Notes under the pieces: generated by a model | What the model was told of the DNA's origin: nothing | Seen by the model: the letters and a program-made list of their open reading frames with translations, nothing else | The model's database searches: none | Part shown: positions 1 through 9,785 of the stretch, in pieces | Numbering within the stretch: the stretch's first letter is position 1 | Layout of the letters: each line of letters starts with the position of its first letter | Program-made: the position numbers and the translations under genes | Source: Verrucomicrobiaceae bacterium | GTDB taxonomy: Bacteria; Verrucomicrobiota; Verrucomicrobiia; Verrucomicrobiales; V1-33 | Direction: 5' to 3' | DNA: 64,000 nt | NCBI GenBank assembly: GCA_027483175.1 | Contig: JAIXVE010000229.1 | Location: 1 to 64,000 of the forward strand

Positions 1-1
1 A

Positions 2-2470
2 CTGCCTTCCTTGGCGCTCAGCTACCAGACGACGATGGACTCCGCCAACGACCGCCTCAATCCGCTGGGCCTTGCCCCGGGGGCGATCGCGTTCGATCTC
101 GACCCGTATTGGAACAACTCGCTAGGCCAGGAACTTGCAGGCGTTGAGGGGGGAGCCAGCCACTATGAGCAGATTTCGGCACGCGCCCTGCGCGCCCTGA
201 ACAATGCCGCCGGTTCGTTCAATCAGGCTGCCACGATGACGCGCCTGCTGCGCAACCAGGAGAACCAGATCAGCGACCAGCAGACGGCGATCGAGGACGA
301 GGAATACGCCATCCTTCAGGAACTGAAAGACATCTATGGCATGCCCTATGCCGGTGATGTCGGTCCCGGGAAGATTTATCCCCAGGGATATGAAGATCCG
401 GACTATTTCCGCTGGAATATCATCGACCGTCCGCTCGACTGGATTGACACCACCAAGCCGGTTACTGTGACCTATCGGTACCCGGTGCAGTATCAGACTT
501 TCTCCGGCGAGGCCATTGATGAGATCATCAAGAGTTACAAAGGTGGGGATAAGAATGGTGACGGCAAGCCGGATACGGTGGAGAAAACCTTCCAAGTGAC
601 ACCGAACCAGTGGGTGCAGTTCGCTGATGTGGTTGGTCCTGGCACTGCGCTCGGCAAGCGGCCCTACAGCGGAGCGCTGCAGGACGCTCTGATCGAGGCT
701 CAACTCTCCCAGGTCGCTCTGCTGGCGGCGAGAGACGATCTGGAGAACCTGAAGAAGCGCTTCGATCGTGAGAAGGAAGTTTTCGAAGGCCTTGTGACCA
801 TGCATGCGGGCCAGCAAGCGACGACGGCGGTTATTGGAACCGCTCTCGTGGGATTGAATACGGCTACGGCGGTTCTGGAATCGATCGCGGAGGCCTCCGC
901 AGCGGCAGCGGAAATCACCAAGGAAACGGCGGATGCCGCCGCCGGAGCGCTGCCCACAGTGGTTGGCTTGGCCAACGATGTGACCTCCTCTGGTCGGGGC
1001 GCGATTAGAATCGCGGCGGGTGCCACCAAGGGATCTTTGCTGGTGTCCGCCGTGAGTAATAATTCTGCTGCACGCCAGCTCCAGGCGTTGGTCGGCGGCG
1101 GTCTGGAACTCATCAAGGAAAACACCCTGATGAGCCTCGGCTTCACCCAGGACGAACTGCAGGCCGCGTATGAATTAGAGCAGACCTACCGCGAGCTCCT
1201 CGGGCAGCACACTCGATTCACCGAGTTGATCACCGCCTACGCCACCGCCACGCAAAAAATCCAGAACTTGCTGGTGGCCGGCGAGGCGATCCGTGTGCGT
1301 CGGGAGACCTTGCGTCAGCGCGCCGCTGCGGTGATCAACGGCTATCGGACCAAGGACCTGACCTTCCGCACCTTCCGCAACGAGGCGCTGGTGCAATACC
1401 GGACCTTGTTCGACCTTGCGGGTCGCTACAGCTACCTCGCAGCCAAGAGTTACGACTACGAAACCGGCCTGCTTGGCACTCCTCAGGGGCAAGCGGTGAT
1501 CAACCGCCTCGTGGCCTCTCGCTCGCTCGGGGATCTGACCGGCGGCGAGCCGCAAGCCACCACCAGCACCCTCGGTGATGCCGGACTGGCCGGGACCATG
1601 GCCCAGCTGAACGCGGACTTTGCCGTCGCCGAAGGGCGTCTCGGGATCAACAATCCGGACCACTATAACACCCTGTTCTCGCTGCGTCAGGAATTGTTCC
1701 GCATCCTGCCCCATGTCGAAGACGAGACGGCCTCCGCCGATGAGGCCTGGCAGCAGACCCTCGAACAACACATTGTTTCCAATGTCCTGTCAGATCCTCA
1801 GGTGGCTGCTTACTGCCGCGGTCTGAAAAAGGCCGACGGCAGCGCGATTCCGGGCTTCATTATTCCCTTCAGCACCACCATCGAGGACGGCAAGAATTTC
1901 TTCGGCCTCGAGCTTGCGGCTGGGGACCATGCCTACAGCCAGAGCAACTTCTCCACCAAGATCGCCGCCGTCGGCGTGGCCCTGCCGGGTTACGTTGGCA
2001 TGGGTTACGGGGAGTCCGCGCAGCCGAACGCACTCAGCGCGACGCCGTATGTCTATCTGATTCCTTGCGGTACCGATTACATGCGCACCCCGCTGGGCGA
2101 CACCGGGGACATCCGCAGCTGGCAGGTGGTCGATCAGGCCCTGCCGCTGCCTTACAACCTGGGAGCGAGTGATTTCAACACGACGCAGTTCTTCGGCCCG
2201 AATGACACGTTTGCCGAAAAGCCGTGGGTGATCCGCAAGCATCAGGCTTTCCGGATGGTGGCGGATTCCGCGATTTTCGAAGACGGCTCCCTGCCGACCG
2301 TATACACCAACGCCCGCCTCATCGGCCGCAGTGTCTGGAACAGCCAATGGAAGATCGTCATTCCGGCTAACACGCTCCTCAATAACGAGCAGCTGGGCAT
2401 GAACAACTTCGCGGCGAGCGTGAAGGACATCCGACTATTCCTCCGCACTTACTCGAACTCCGGCAATTGA
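2..2470 (+). CDS. C-terminal part of a large protein of unknown function, truncated by the window start (long helical/coiled-coil central region)
   Basis: 819-aa ORF; codons upstream of position 11 (ctg cct tcc) are open to the window edge; long Ala/Glu/Gln-rich helical stretch, then a beta-rich C-terminus ending ...VKDIRLFLRTYSNSGN. Confidence 0.6.
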   Translation: MPSLALSYQTTMDSANDRLNPLGLAPGAIAFDLDPYWNNSLGQELAGVEGGASHYEQISARALRALNNAAGSFNQAATMTRLLRNQENQISDQQTAIEDEEYAILQELKDIYGMPYAGDVGPGKIYPQGYEDPDYFRWNIIDRPLDWIDTTKPVTVTYRYPVQYQTFSGEAIDEIIKSYKGGDKNGDGKPDTVEKTFQVTPNQWVQFADVVGPGTALGKRPYSGALQDALIEAQLSQVALLAARDDLENLKKRFDREKEVFEGLVTMHAGQQATTAVIGTALVGLNTATAVLESIAEASAAAAEITKETADAAAGALPTVVGLANDVTSSGRGAIRIAAGATKGSLLVSAVSNNSAARQLQALVGGGLELIKENTLMSLGFTQDELQAAYELEQTYRELLGQHTRFTELITAYATATQKIQNLLVAGEAIRVRRETLRQRAAAVINGYRTKDLTFRTFRNEALVQYRTLFDLAGRYSYLAAKSYDYETGLLGTPQGQAVINRLVASRSLGDLTGGEPQATTSTLGDAGLAGTMAQLNADFAVAEGRLGINNPDHYNTLFSLRQELFRILPHVEDETASADEAWQQTLEQHIVSNVLSDPQVAAYCRGLKKADGSAIPGFIIPFSTTIEDGKNFFGLELAAGDHAYSQSNFSTKIAAVGVALPGYVGMGYGESAQPNALSATPYVYLIPCGTDYMRTPLGDTGDIRSWQVVDQALPLPYNLGASDFNTTQFFGPNDTFAEKPWVIRKHQAFRMVADSAIFEDGSLPTVYTNARLIGRSVWNSQWKIVIPANTLLNNEQLGMNNFAASVKDIRLFLRTYSNSGN

Positions 2471-3045
2471 TGAAGCGCTTCGGTCTCATCGGCGCAGCCC
2501 TCGGTGTGGCTGGGTTGGCTTACGTTTTTTGGCCGGGGAAGAACTCTTCCCCGGCTCCGGCGGATCCCCCGGTGAGCCAGCGCGCGCCGACCCCGGCAGC
2601 CGTCACAATAGAACCGGCGGAACTTTTCCGACGGGCCTTCTGGCAGCGTCCCGGCACTGGTGACAAGATTCTCCACGCCGAGCGCCGCGAGTGGACGGAC
2701 GCCGATGGCCTGAAACGATGGCAGTGGTTCCTCGTCGTCGAGCCATCGCCCGAACTCGTCAAGTACCTGAGGGAGGACAATGCCTTCGGCCTTGTGCCCG
2801 GTTCAGCGGGCTCGTTGAGCCCCGAGCCTCCGAGCTGGTTTGTCTTCAAGCCGGATGATTTCTCGATCTTCCGGTCTCCCCACTCCGGGATGCGCCTGAT
2901 GTTCAGCAAAACCGAGAACCTCCTTTACGCCACCGATTCCGGCCAGGGCTTCACCAAGGGCGCACCTGAGCCTGCGAAAAAGGCAGCGCCACCATCCGCT
3001 TCCGGTCGTTTGCCGACGACCCCGCCACCTGTTTCAAAGCCATGA
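2470..3045 (+). CDS. Hypothetical protein with an N-terminal hydrophobic segment, translationally coupled to the preceding gene
   Basis: ATG at 2470 overlaps the TGA at 2468-2470; MKRFGLIGAALGVAGLAYVFWPGK N-terminus. Confidence 0.55.
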   Translation: MKRFGLIGAALGVAGLAYVFWPGKNSSPAPADPPVSQRAPTPAAVTIEPAELFRRAFWQRPGTGDKILHAERREWTDADGLKRWQWFLVVEPSPELVKYLREDNAFGLVPGSAGSLSPEPPSWFVFKPDDFSIFRSPHSGMRLMFSKTENLLYATDSGQGFTKGAPEPAKKAAPPSASGRLPTTPPPVSKP

Positions 3046-3079
3046 TTGAAACAATATAGCATGGTCCAAGAGCAGGCCT

Positions 3080-3370
3080 TTGTTGTGGGTCTGCGCCGAT
3101 GGCCTCGGCACCACCCGGGCCGCCGTTCCGCAACAACTGAACTATCAGGGCCGTGAGGCTGTGAATGGAGTGAACTTTGACGGCAACGGGCAATTCAAAT
3201 TCGCGTTGGTGAAGGGCAATGGATCGGTTGCCTATTGCAGCAACGACGGCATCAGCAGTGTCGGCTTGCAGCCAACCTCGCCAGTGACGCTTCCGGTGAC
3301 CAAGGGGCTTAACTCGGCACTGCTCGGCAACACTGCGCTCGCCAATATGACGGCGCTCCCCCCCCCGAGT
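3080..3370 (+). pseudogene. Truncated N-terminal part of a 'LNYQGR' repeat-type secreted protein
   Basis: Reads VPQQLNYQGREAVNGVNFDGNGQFKFALVKGNGS...GLNSALLGNTALANMTALP, then switches at a C9 tract to unrelated sequence. Confidence 0.5.
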
Positions 3371-3400
3371 GCCTTTAGAAAATGCTTAAGAATGAGTTCA

Positions 3401-4375
3401 ATGAAAACACCTGATTATACAGAACGCGAACGCGGCGGCATTGCAGCCGACTGGTCCTATCGGCGGACGCCATGGCTCGCTATTTCGGCGATTGCGATGG
3501 GGTGGATCGCCACTGCGATGCATGGCTTCGCTGCTAATGTGTCACTGAACGGCGGATCGTCGTGGATTGGCTGGACGAGCAGAGGCCAATCGAACCAACT
3601 TGGCGTCTACGGATCGGGTACGACGACGGATGTCTATGAAGTGTACTCGACCATTTTCAGCTTCGACAACCACTCCGTCGATAAGACTGGCGGTGCGGTT
3701 GGCGGTGGTCCGACCGGTGGTTCCACGGGATTCGGTACGGGTGCGTTCTCGACAGGAGCGTTCGCTAATGGGAATCGGATTCTGGGAATCGGCGTGCGGA
3801 GAATCAGCGGTGCAGCCCTTAGCACTTCAGTCCAAACCATCAGATTTGATTTGGACGGCGACAGCTATCGGGCGGCGACCACCGTTGGTGGCACCGACGG
3901 TAGAGCCAGCTTCAGTCAGAACTCGGAGTACAGGGACTTCACCGTGCAGTTCGGTGCGGGGACCAGTTGGGCCGGGACAAGCATCAATGTTCAGGCTAAT
4001 GATCCTGGTCCGTTCAATAACGGACTGCTAGGCGGGACGAACAACCAGCAGACCATCAGCTTTAATGGAGTAAGCTCCGACTGGCCGTTTCGAGCCTTTG
4101 GGCTGACGGACTCTTACCAGAGTTTCTTCGATCTCGACGCTATGCATGCGCTGTATGGCAGCAGCAACCCGTTTGGCAAGAATTCAAATTTCGTCGGCAT
4201 CGGAGCACTCAACAATCCCGACTTGGAGATATCGATGAACGGTCTAGGCGGCAACAATATCGCCTTTGGTGCGCCGACGGCGGTCCCTGAACCTGCCAGC
4301 ACTCTCGCGGTGCTGGCGCTCTTCTCGGGAGGTGTGCTGAACCGCCGGAAGCGTGTGGTGAGGGGTGGGAAGTGA
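3401..4375 (+). CDS. PEP-CTERM sorting domain protein
   Basis: Signal-like N-terminus MKTPDYTERER...ISAIAMGWIATAMHGFAA; C-terminus VPEPASTLAVLALFSGGVLNRRKR fits PEP motif, hydrophobic helix and basic tail. Confidence 0.75.
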   Translation: MKTPDYTERERGGIAADWSYRRTPWLAISAIAMGWIATAMHGFAANVSLNGGSSWIGWTSRGQSNQLGVYGSGTTTDVYEVYSTIFSFDNHSVDKTGGAVGGGPTGGSTGFGTGAFSTGAFANGNRILGIGVRRISGAALSTSVQTIRFDLDGDSYRAATTVGGTDGRASFSQNSEYRDFTVQFGAGTSWAGTSINVQANDPGPFNNGLLGGTNNQQTISFNGVSSDWPFRAFGLTDSYQSFFDLDAMHALYGSSNPFGKNSNFVGIGALNNPDLEISMNGLGGNNIAFGAPTAVPEPASTLAVLALFSGGVLNRRKRVVRGGK

Positions 4376-4400
4376 GAAGTGAGAAGTGAGAAGTGAGAAG
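4366..4400. repeat. Heptanucleotide tandem repeat (T-G-R-G-A-A-G, 5 units)
   Basis: tgggaag followed by 4x tgagaag, read directly. Confidence 0.9.
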
Positions 4401-4405
4401 GTTGG

Positions 4406-4491
4406 GAGAGGGCTTGCAGGCGTGCTCCGCACGCAGAGAGAGCTGTGATGCTCCCAGCAGTCCAGAGCCTGCGGCTGGCTTGTTCGGAGGG
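4406..4491. repeat. Dispersed intergenic repeat, copy 1, with hairpin GCGTGC-TCC-GCACGC
   Basis: High similarity to 26996-27086; hairpin at 4420-4434. Confidence 0.75.
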
Positions 4492-4569
4492 GGCAACCCC
4501 GTACGGGGTTGGGGCGATTGTTGTTGGGGAACCCCGGGTATCGCTTCGCGCCACCCGGGGCTATTGACC

Positions 4570-4637
4570 GGTCGTCCCTACGGGACGGTGTTGTGTTGGC
4601 GTTGAGTGATAGCCGGTCGTCCCTGCGGGACGGTCTT
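4570..4637. repeat. Two direct copies of the palindromic unit CCGGTCGTCCCT(A/G)CGGGACGGT
   Basis: Read directly; each copy contains the inverted repeat CGTCCC-N3-GGGACG. Confidence 0.75.
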
Positions 4638-4652
4638 GGGGGTGGAGAGGGG

Positions 4653-5573
4653 TTATTCTGGGGAGAGCATGGATTGGTCGAGGGAGCGGACGTCTGGGAG
4701 GAGGGCTCCGAAGAAGTCGGCGCTGTCGACCATGCGGGAGGCGAGGTCGAGTTGGAAGGTGGCGATGTCTGCGCCGGAGTGGAGGACGGCTCGTTCGAGG
4801 GCGAGGGCGAGTTGGGCTTCGATGCGGGTGAGGTCGCTATCGGCTTCGTCGAGACGCTGGCGGAGGGAGGAACGGTTGCGGAGACGTTCTTCGATGATGG
4901 CGAGGGTGCCCTTGCGAGAGGCGCGGGCGGCGTCGGAGACGGCGGGGTCGGCGATGGCTGAGCGGAGGGAGTCGGCCTGGGCTTCGAGGCCTGAGGCGTC
5001 GGTGACGGCGAGGCTTTCAGCGAGGTGCTGGTGGGCGACGAGGAGTTTGAGGTGGAGCCATTCGAGACGGTCGGTGCCGCGGAGGGAATCGTTGCGGGTG
5101 ACGGAGTCATCGGTGCCGCGGATGAGGTCGCGGAGGCGGCGGCATTGGGAGTCGAGGTGATCGGCGCGGGCGCGGAGGGGCGGGGCGAGACTGTCGAGGA
5201 GCCGGGTGCGGGCGTTTTGGCGGCGAGTGCGGGCGTTTTGGCTGGATTCCGGGAGTTGGGGTGCGGGGCGGGAGTCGGGGAGTGAGGCTAGGTTTGACTC
5301 GGTGGGCGGGGAGGGATCGGCGAGGGAATCGCGGAGGCCTTCGCCGTAGGCGGAGATGACGTTGCTGATGGTTTTGCCGAAGCCGACGAGGAGGGAGAGG
5401 AGGAGGATGAGGCCTGCGAAGGCGCCGCCGATGGCGAAGATGACATCGTCGAAATCGAGGGTGGAGAGGGAGAGGCCGACGAGGGCGGCGGTGCCGACGC
5501 TGCCGATGAAGGCCCACCATGACAGAGGGACTCCGCCGAGGCGGAAGGCGTGCCATGGTGGGCGCTCGGGCAT
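4653..5573 (-). CDS. Hypothetical membrane protein with a long coiled-coil C-terminal region
   Basis: 306-aa ORF; two hydrophobic N-terminal segments then an Arg/Glu/Ala-rich helical region; C-ending codons as in other minus-strand genes here. Confidence 0.6.
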   Translation of the reverse strand: MPERPPWHAFRLGGVPLSWWAFIGSVGTAALVGLSLSTLDFDDVIFAIGGAFAGLILLLSLLVGFGKTISNVISAYGEGLRDSLADPSPPTESNLASLPDSRPAPQLPESSQNARTRRQNARTRLLDSLAPPLRARADHLDSQCRRLRDLIRGTDDSVTRNDSLRGTDRLEWLHLKLLVAHQHLAESLAVTDASGLEAQADSLRSAIADPAVSDAARASRKGTLAIIEERLRNRSSLRQRLDEADSDLTRIEAQLALALERAVLHSGADIATFQLDLASRMVDSADFFGALLPDVRSLDQSMLSPE

Positions 5574-5609
5574 CGGTTAGTGGGCTTGAGGGGCCCTCGG
5601 AGAGTTAGG

Positions 5610-6659
5610 CTATTCCCATTTGATGTCGCTGACCTTGACGGGGACACCGCCTGCGGCGGCGGAGCGGTCGGCGGCGAAGATCACCTGGTGGGAGCGGAGG
5701 GCGTCCTTGAGGGAGGTGAGGGGCATGTCCTCGTTTTTGGCGAGGGCGGTGAAGAACGAGTCGAACTGAGTCTGGTAGGGGTGATCAGCGACATCGCCGC
5801 TGTCGATGGGGTGGATGGAGAGTTCGCTCCATTTCGCCTTGTTGAGGGAGGCGAGTTTGTTGGTGTGGAATTTGCCGTCGAGGAGACTGCCTTCGCTGCC
5901 GACGAGGTGGGTGTGGAAGTAGTAGGGCTGGAAGCAGTCGATGACGCTGGCGCATTTGCCGGCGCGGCCGTCGGCGAATTTGAGGAGCGTGGTGGTGGTG
6001 GTGGGGTATTCGTAGACGGCGAAGTAGGGGTGGCTGCTCTGGGTATTGAGGGAGATGACGGTATCGACATCGCCATCCATGCAGAGGAGGAGAGCGTCCA
6101 TGGCGTGGCAGCCGGCGCTGAGGAGACTGGAGCCGCCGCCGCTTTTCTTCTGATTCCAGCGGTACTGGCCGTACCATGGGCCGACGCCGTGGTAGTAGTC
6201 GACTTCGCCGTAGTGGACGCGGCCGAGGAGGCCGGTGTCGATGGCGCTTTTGACGGTGGAGAACTGGCCGCTGTGGCGGACCTCGAAGCAGACGCAGGTT
6301 TTGACGTTGGCCTTTTTGACGGCGCGGTCGATCTGCATGCATTCTTCCCAATTGAGGGCGATGGGTTTTTCGAGGATGAAGTGTTTACCGGCTTCTGCGG
6401 CGGCGACGGCGAATTTGGTGTGGTCCCATGGGTAGCCGGTGATGTCGACGACTTCGAGGTCGGCCTGGGCGAAGAAGGCGGCTGGGTCGGTGAACGTGCG
6501 GATGGGGGTGCCGTATTTGGCGCTGAGTTCTGCGTCGTCGAGGGGGCGCTGGGAGAGGATGGAGGTGACGCGGGCTTTGCCGGTGGCCTGGAGGGCGGGG
6601 ATGTGAGCCGTGGCGGCCCAGCCGTAGCCGATGATGCCTGTATTGAAGACTTTGGACAT
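5610..6659 (-). CDS. Gfo/Idh/MocA family oxidoreductase
   Basis: MSKVFNTGIIGYGWAATAHIPAL (Rossmann), EKPIALN motif; start placed at ATG 6657-6659. Confidence 0.9.
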   Translation of the reverse strand: MSKVFNTGIIGYGWAATAHIPALQATGKARVTSILSQRPLDDAELSAKYGTPIRTFTDPAAFFAQADLEVVDITGYPWDHTKFAVAAAEAGKHFILEKPIALNWEECMQIDRAVKKANVKTCVCFEVRHSGQFSTVKSAIDTGLLGRVHYGEVDYYHGVGPWYGQYRWNQKKSGGGSSLLSAGCHAMDALLLCMDGDVDTVISLNTQSSHPYFAVYEYPTTTTTLLKFADGRAGKCASVIDCFQPYYFHTHLVGSEGSLLDGKFHTNKLASLNKAKWSELSIHPIDSGDVADHPYQTQFDSFFTALAKNEDMPLTSLKDALRSHQVIFAADRSAAAGGVPVKVSDIKWE

Positions 6660-6850
6660 GGGAGTGTGGGGGTTTGGGAAAGTGGGAGTTTGAGAAAAGA
6701 AGGCGGAGGGTAAGCGGGGAAGGGGGAGCGGGCAAACACAAGTCCGGCGCGTTTGCATATTAAATCGGCGGGTGGGGAGGGGGTGGATGGGTTTTCCGTT
6801 GCGCGGCGGGGGGAGTGCCCGACTGCTGGGGAGCGAACAGCAGCAACAAC

Positions 6851-8032
6851 ATGGCAACTATTGGCACACCGCTTACAGCAACGGCCACGCGCGTGGCATT
6901 TCTCGGGTCTGGCGAACTGGGCAAGGAGGTGGTGATTGAGTTGCAGCGGCTGGGGTGCGAGGTGATTGCGATTGACCGGTATGCGAATGCGCCGGCGATG
7001 CAGGTGGCGCATCGGTCGCATGTGGTGAACATGCTGGATGGGGAGGCGTTGCGGGCGGTGCTGGAGAGTGAGAAGCCTGATTTGATTGTGCCGGAGGTGG
7101 AGGCGATTGCGACGGACACGCTGGTGGCGATGGAGGCGGAGGGCTGGCGGGTGATTCCGACGGCGCGGGCGGCGCAATTGACGATGAACCGTGAGGGGAT
7201 TCGGAGACTGGCGGCGGAGGAGTTGGGGTTGCGGTGTTCGCCGTATGAGTTTGCGGGGACGATTGAGGAATTTCGGGCGGCGATCGGGCGGATCGGGATG
7301 CCGTGTGTGGTGAAGCCGATCATGAGTTCGTCCGGGAAGGGACAGAGTGTGGTGCGCGGGGAAGGGGATGTGGAGAAGAGCTGGGTGTATGCGCAGGAGG
7401 GCGGGCGGGCTGGGGCTGGGCGGGTGATTGTGGAGGGGTTTGTGGATTTTGATTATGAGATCACGCTGCTAACGGTCAGGCATGAGGGCGGGACATCGTT
7501 CTGCGAGCCGATCGGGCATTTGCAGATTGACGGGGATTACCGGGAGAGCTGGCAGCCGCAGGCGATGAGTGAGGCGGCGCTGGCGGAGGCGAAGCACATT
7601 GCGGAGGCGGTGACGGGGGCGCTGGGCGGGATGGGGTTGTTCGGGGTGGAGTTGTTTGTGAAGGGGGATCTGGTGTGGTTCAGCGAGGTTTCGCCGCGGC
7701 CGCACGACACTGGGCTGGTGACGATTGCGTCGCAGGAATTGTCAGAGTTTGCGCTGCATGCGCGGGCGATTCTGGGGCTGCCGATACCGGTGATCCGGCA
7801 GTATGGACCGTCGGCGTCGGCGGTGATTCTGGTGGAGGGAGAGTCGGAGCGGGTGGTGTTCGGGAATCTGGAGGGAGCGTTGCGGGAGCCGGACACGCAT
7901 TTGAGATTGTTCGGGAAGCCGGCGGTGAGCGGGCGGCGACGGATGGGGGTGGTGGCGTGTCGGGCGGAGAGCATTGAGGCGGCGCGGGAGAAGGCGCGGC
8001 GCGGGGCTGGGGCGGTAACGGTGGAGTTGTGA
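6851..8032 (+). CDS. purT: Formate-dependent phosphoribosylglycinamide formyltransferase (ATP-grasp)
   Basis: [61 protein letters not shown]-grasp loop; [10 protein letters not shown]. Confidence 0.95.
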   Translation: MATIGTPLTATATRVAFLGSGELGKEVVIELQRLGCEVIAIDRYANAPAMQVAHRSHVVNMLDGEALRAVLESEKPDLIVPEVEAIATDTLVAMEAEGWRVIPTARAAQLTMNREGIRRLAAEELGLRCSPYEFAGTIEEFRAAIGRIGMPCVVKPIMSSSGKGQSVVRGEGDVEKSWVYAQEGGRAGAGRVIVEGFVDFDYEITLLTVRHEGGTSFCEPIGHLQIDGDYRESWQPQAMSEAALAEAKHIAEAVTGALGGMGLFGVELFVKGDLVWFSEVSPRPHDTGLVTIASQELSEFALHARAILGLPIPVIRQYGPSASAVILVEGESERVVFGNLEGALREPDTHLRLFGKPAVSGRRRMGVVACRAESIEAAREKARRGAGAVTVEL

Positions 8033-8700
8033 TGGCCGCGGGAACTGATGAGAGGCGGGTGGCGGGTCGCTGGTTTCGGCGGCGCGGGGTGGTGCTGCCG
8101 ACGTGGCGGAGTGTGGTGGCCGGGCTGTTGGTGTTAGGGTTGGCGGGTTGGTGGGTTGCCACGACGGTGCATCCGTGGCTTTGTGTGAGTGAGGTGGTGC
8201 CGGGGGCGCGGTATGCGGCGGTGGAGGGATGGGCTCCGGATTACGTGCTGGGAGCGGCGGGGGACTATGCGGAGGAAGGCGGGGTGAAGGTATTATACAC
8301 GACGGGATTGCCGCTGGAGCGGGGCGGGCATCTGGTGCAATTCAAGGATTATGCGACCCTGGCGGCGCGGTCATTGGTGGCGATGGGGTACGAGGCGGGA
8401 CGGATTGCGCCGGTGCCGTCGGAGGCGGTGGCGACGGAGCGGACGCGGGCGATGGCGGAGGCGTTGCGGGCGGCGCTGGCGCTGGAGAAGGCGGGGGAGG
8501 GGGAGCGGACGATCAATGTGTTCACGCTGGGGACGCATGCGCGGCGGAGCCGGAAGATTTATCAGGAAGTGCTGGGTCCGGAGTGGCGTGTGGGGGTGGT
8601 GTCGGTGCCGAACCGGGCGTATGAGGCGGGGGCGTGGTATCGGAGCAGCGAGGGGGTGAAGAACGTGCTGGGGGAAGTGAGTGCGCTGATGGTGCAGTGA
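8032..8700 (+). CDS. YdcF/SanA-like DUF218 family membrane-anchored protein
   Basis: N-terminal TM segment; overlaps the purT stop; TTGLPLERGG and TLGTHARRSRKIYQEVLG resemble the DUF218 core. Confidence 0.5.
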   Translation: MAAGTDERRVAGRWFRRRGVVLPTWRSVVAGLLVLGLAGWWVATTVHPWLCVSEVVPGARYAAVEGWAPDYVLGAAGDYAEEGGVKVLYTTGLPLERGGHLVQFKDYATLAARSLVAMGYEAGRIAPVPSEAVATERTRAMAEALRAALALEKAGEGERTINVFTLGTHARRSRKIYQEVLGPEWRVGVVSVPNRAYEAGAWYRSSEGVKNVLGEVSALMVQ

Positions 8701-8744
8701 ACGGGCGGCATTGCGGAGTGCGCGAAGGCGTTGCAAGGGAGGGG

Positions 8745-9785
8745 ATGCTTCCCTGGCTCCATGGTTCCCGAGTGCCGCTTTATCTTGCTCCGATGGCAGG
8801 GGTGACGGATTTTGTGTTTCGCGGGTTGTGCAAGGAGATGGGTGCGGATGTGATGGTGACGGAGTTTGTGAGCAGCGAGGGGATTCTGAGGAGGGATGAC
8901 CGGACGCGGAAGTACACGGAGTTTGATGACGGGCAGCGGCCGGTGGGGGTGCAGTTGTTCGGGGCGAATCCCGAGGCGATGGCGGAGGCGGCGCGGAAGG
9001 TGATTGACTGGAAGCAGCCGGATTTCATCGATATCAATTTCGGGTGTCCGGTGAATAAGGTCGTGTCGAAGAATGGGGGGTCGTCGATGCTGCGGGATTG
9101 TCCGCTGCTGGCGGCGGTGGCGTCGGCGGTGGCGCGGGCGGTGCCGATTCCGGTGACGGCGAAGATCCGGATCGGGTGGGACGAGCAGACGGTGAATGCG
9201 CGGGAGGTGGTGAGGATTCTGGAGGATGTGGGGATGGGGGCGGTGACGATTCACGGGCGGACGCGGGCGCAGGGGTATGGCGGGGAGGCGAACTGGGACG
9301 TGATCGGGGAATGTGCGGAGCTGGTGAAGATCCCGGTGATCGGGAACGGGGATCTGGCTAGTGGCCGGGACATTGAGCGGCGGTTGAGGGAGACGAAGGT
9401 GAGGGGATTGATGATCGGGCGTGCGGCGATGGCGAGCCCGTGGGTGTTCCGGGATGCGCGGCGGTGGCTGGCGGACGGGACGTTACCGGAGCCGGTGCCT
9501 GCGGAGGCGCGGTGGGCGTTTATCCTGCGTCATTGCCGGCTGGCGATGGAGCATGGGCGGTATGGCGAGGAGAAGTTCACGGTGCAGGCGATGCGGAGCC
9601 GGTTGATGGCGTACAGCAAGGGATTGCCTGCGGGGCGGCAGTTGCGGCAGCGGTTCGGGGCGGTGCAGAGCCTGATGGAGCTGGAGGATCTGGCGGCGGA
9701 GTATCTGAGTCATCCGCGGCATGCGCAGGCGGTGGCGGAGACGGACGAGGAGCCGGGAGCGGAATTGGGCGTTAGTGTCAGTTGA
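8745..9785 (+). CDS. dusB: tRNA-dihydrouridine synthase
   Basis: YLAPMAGVTD, INFGCPVNKV, TIHGRTRAQGY, VIGNGD, GLMIGRAAMASPW. Confidence 0.9.
   Translation: MLPWLHGSRVPLYLAPMAGVTDFVFRGLCKEMGADVMVTEFVSSEGILRRDDRTRKYTEFDDGQRPVGVQLFGANPEAMAEAARKVIDWKQPDFIDINFGCPVNKVVSKNGGSSMLRDCPLLAAVASAVARAVPIPVTAKIRIGWDEQTVNAREVVRILEDVGMGAVTIHGRTRAQGYGGEANWDVIGECAELVKIPVIGNGDLASGRDIERRLRETKVRGLMIGRAAMASPWVFRDARRWLADGTLPEPVPAEARWAFILRHCRLAMEHGRYGEEKFTVQAMRSRLMAYSKGLPAGRQLRQRFGAVQSLMELEDLAAEYLSHPRHAQAVAETDEEPGAELGVSVS

Noticed and set aside
5550-6713. 387-aa + strand ORF opposite the Gfo/Idh/MocA oxidoreductase
   Set aside because: Antisense artefact; no domain signal.
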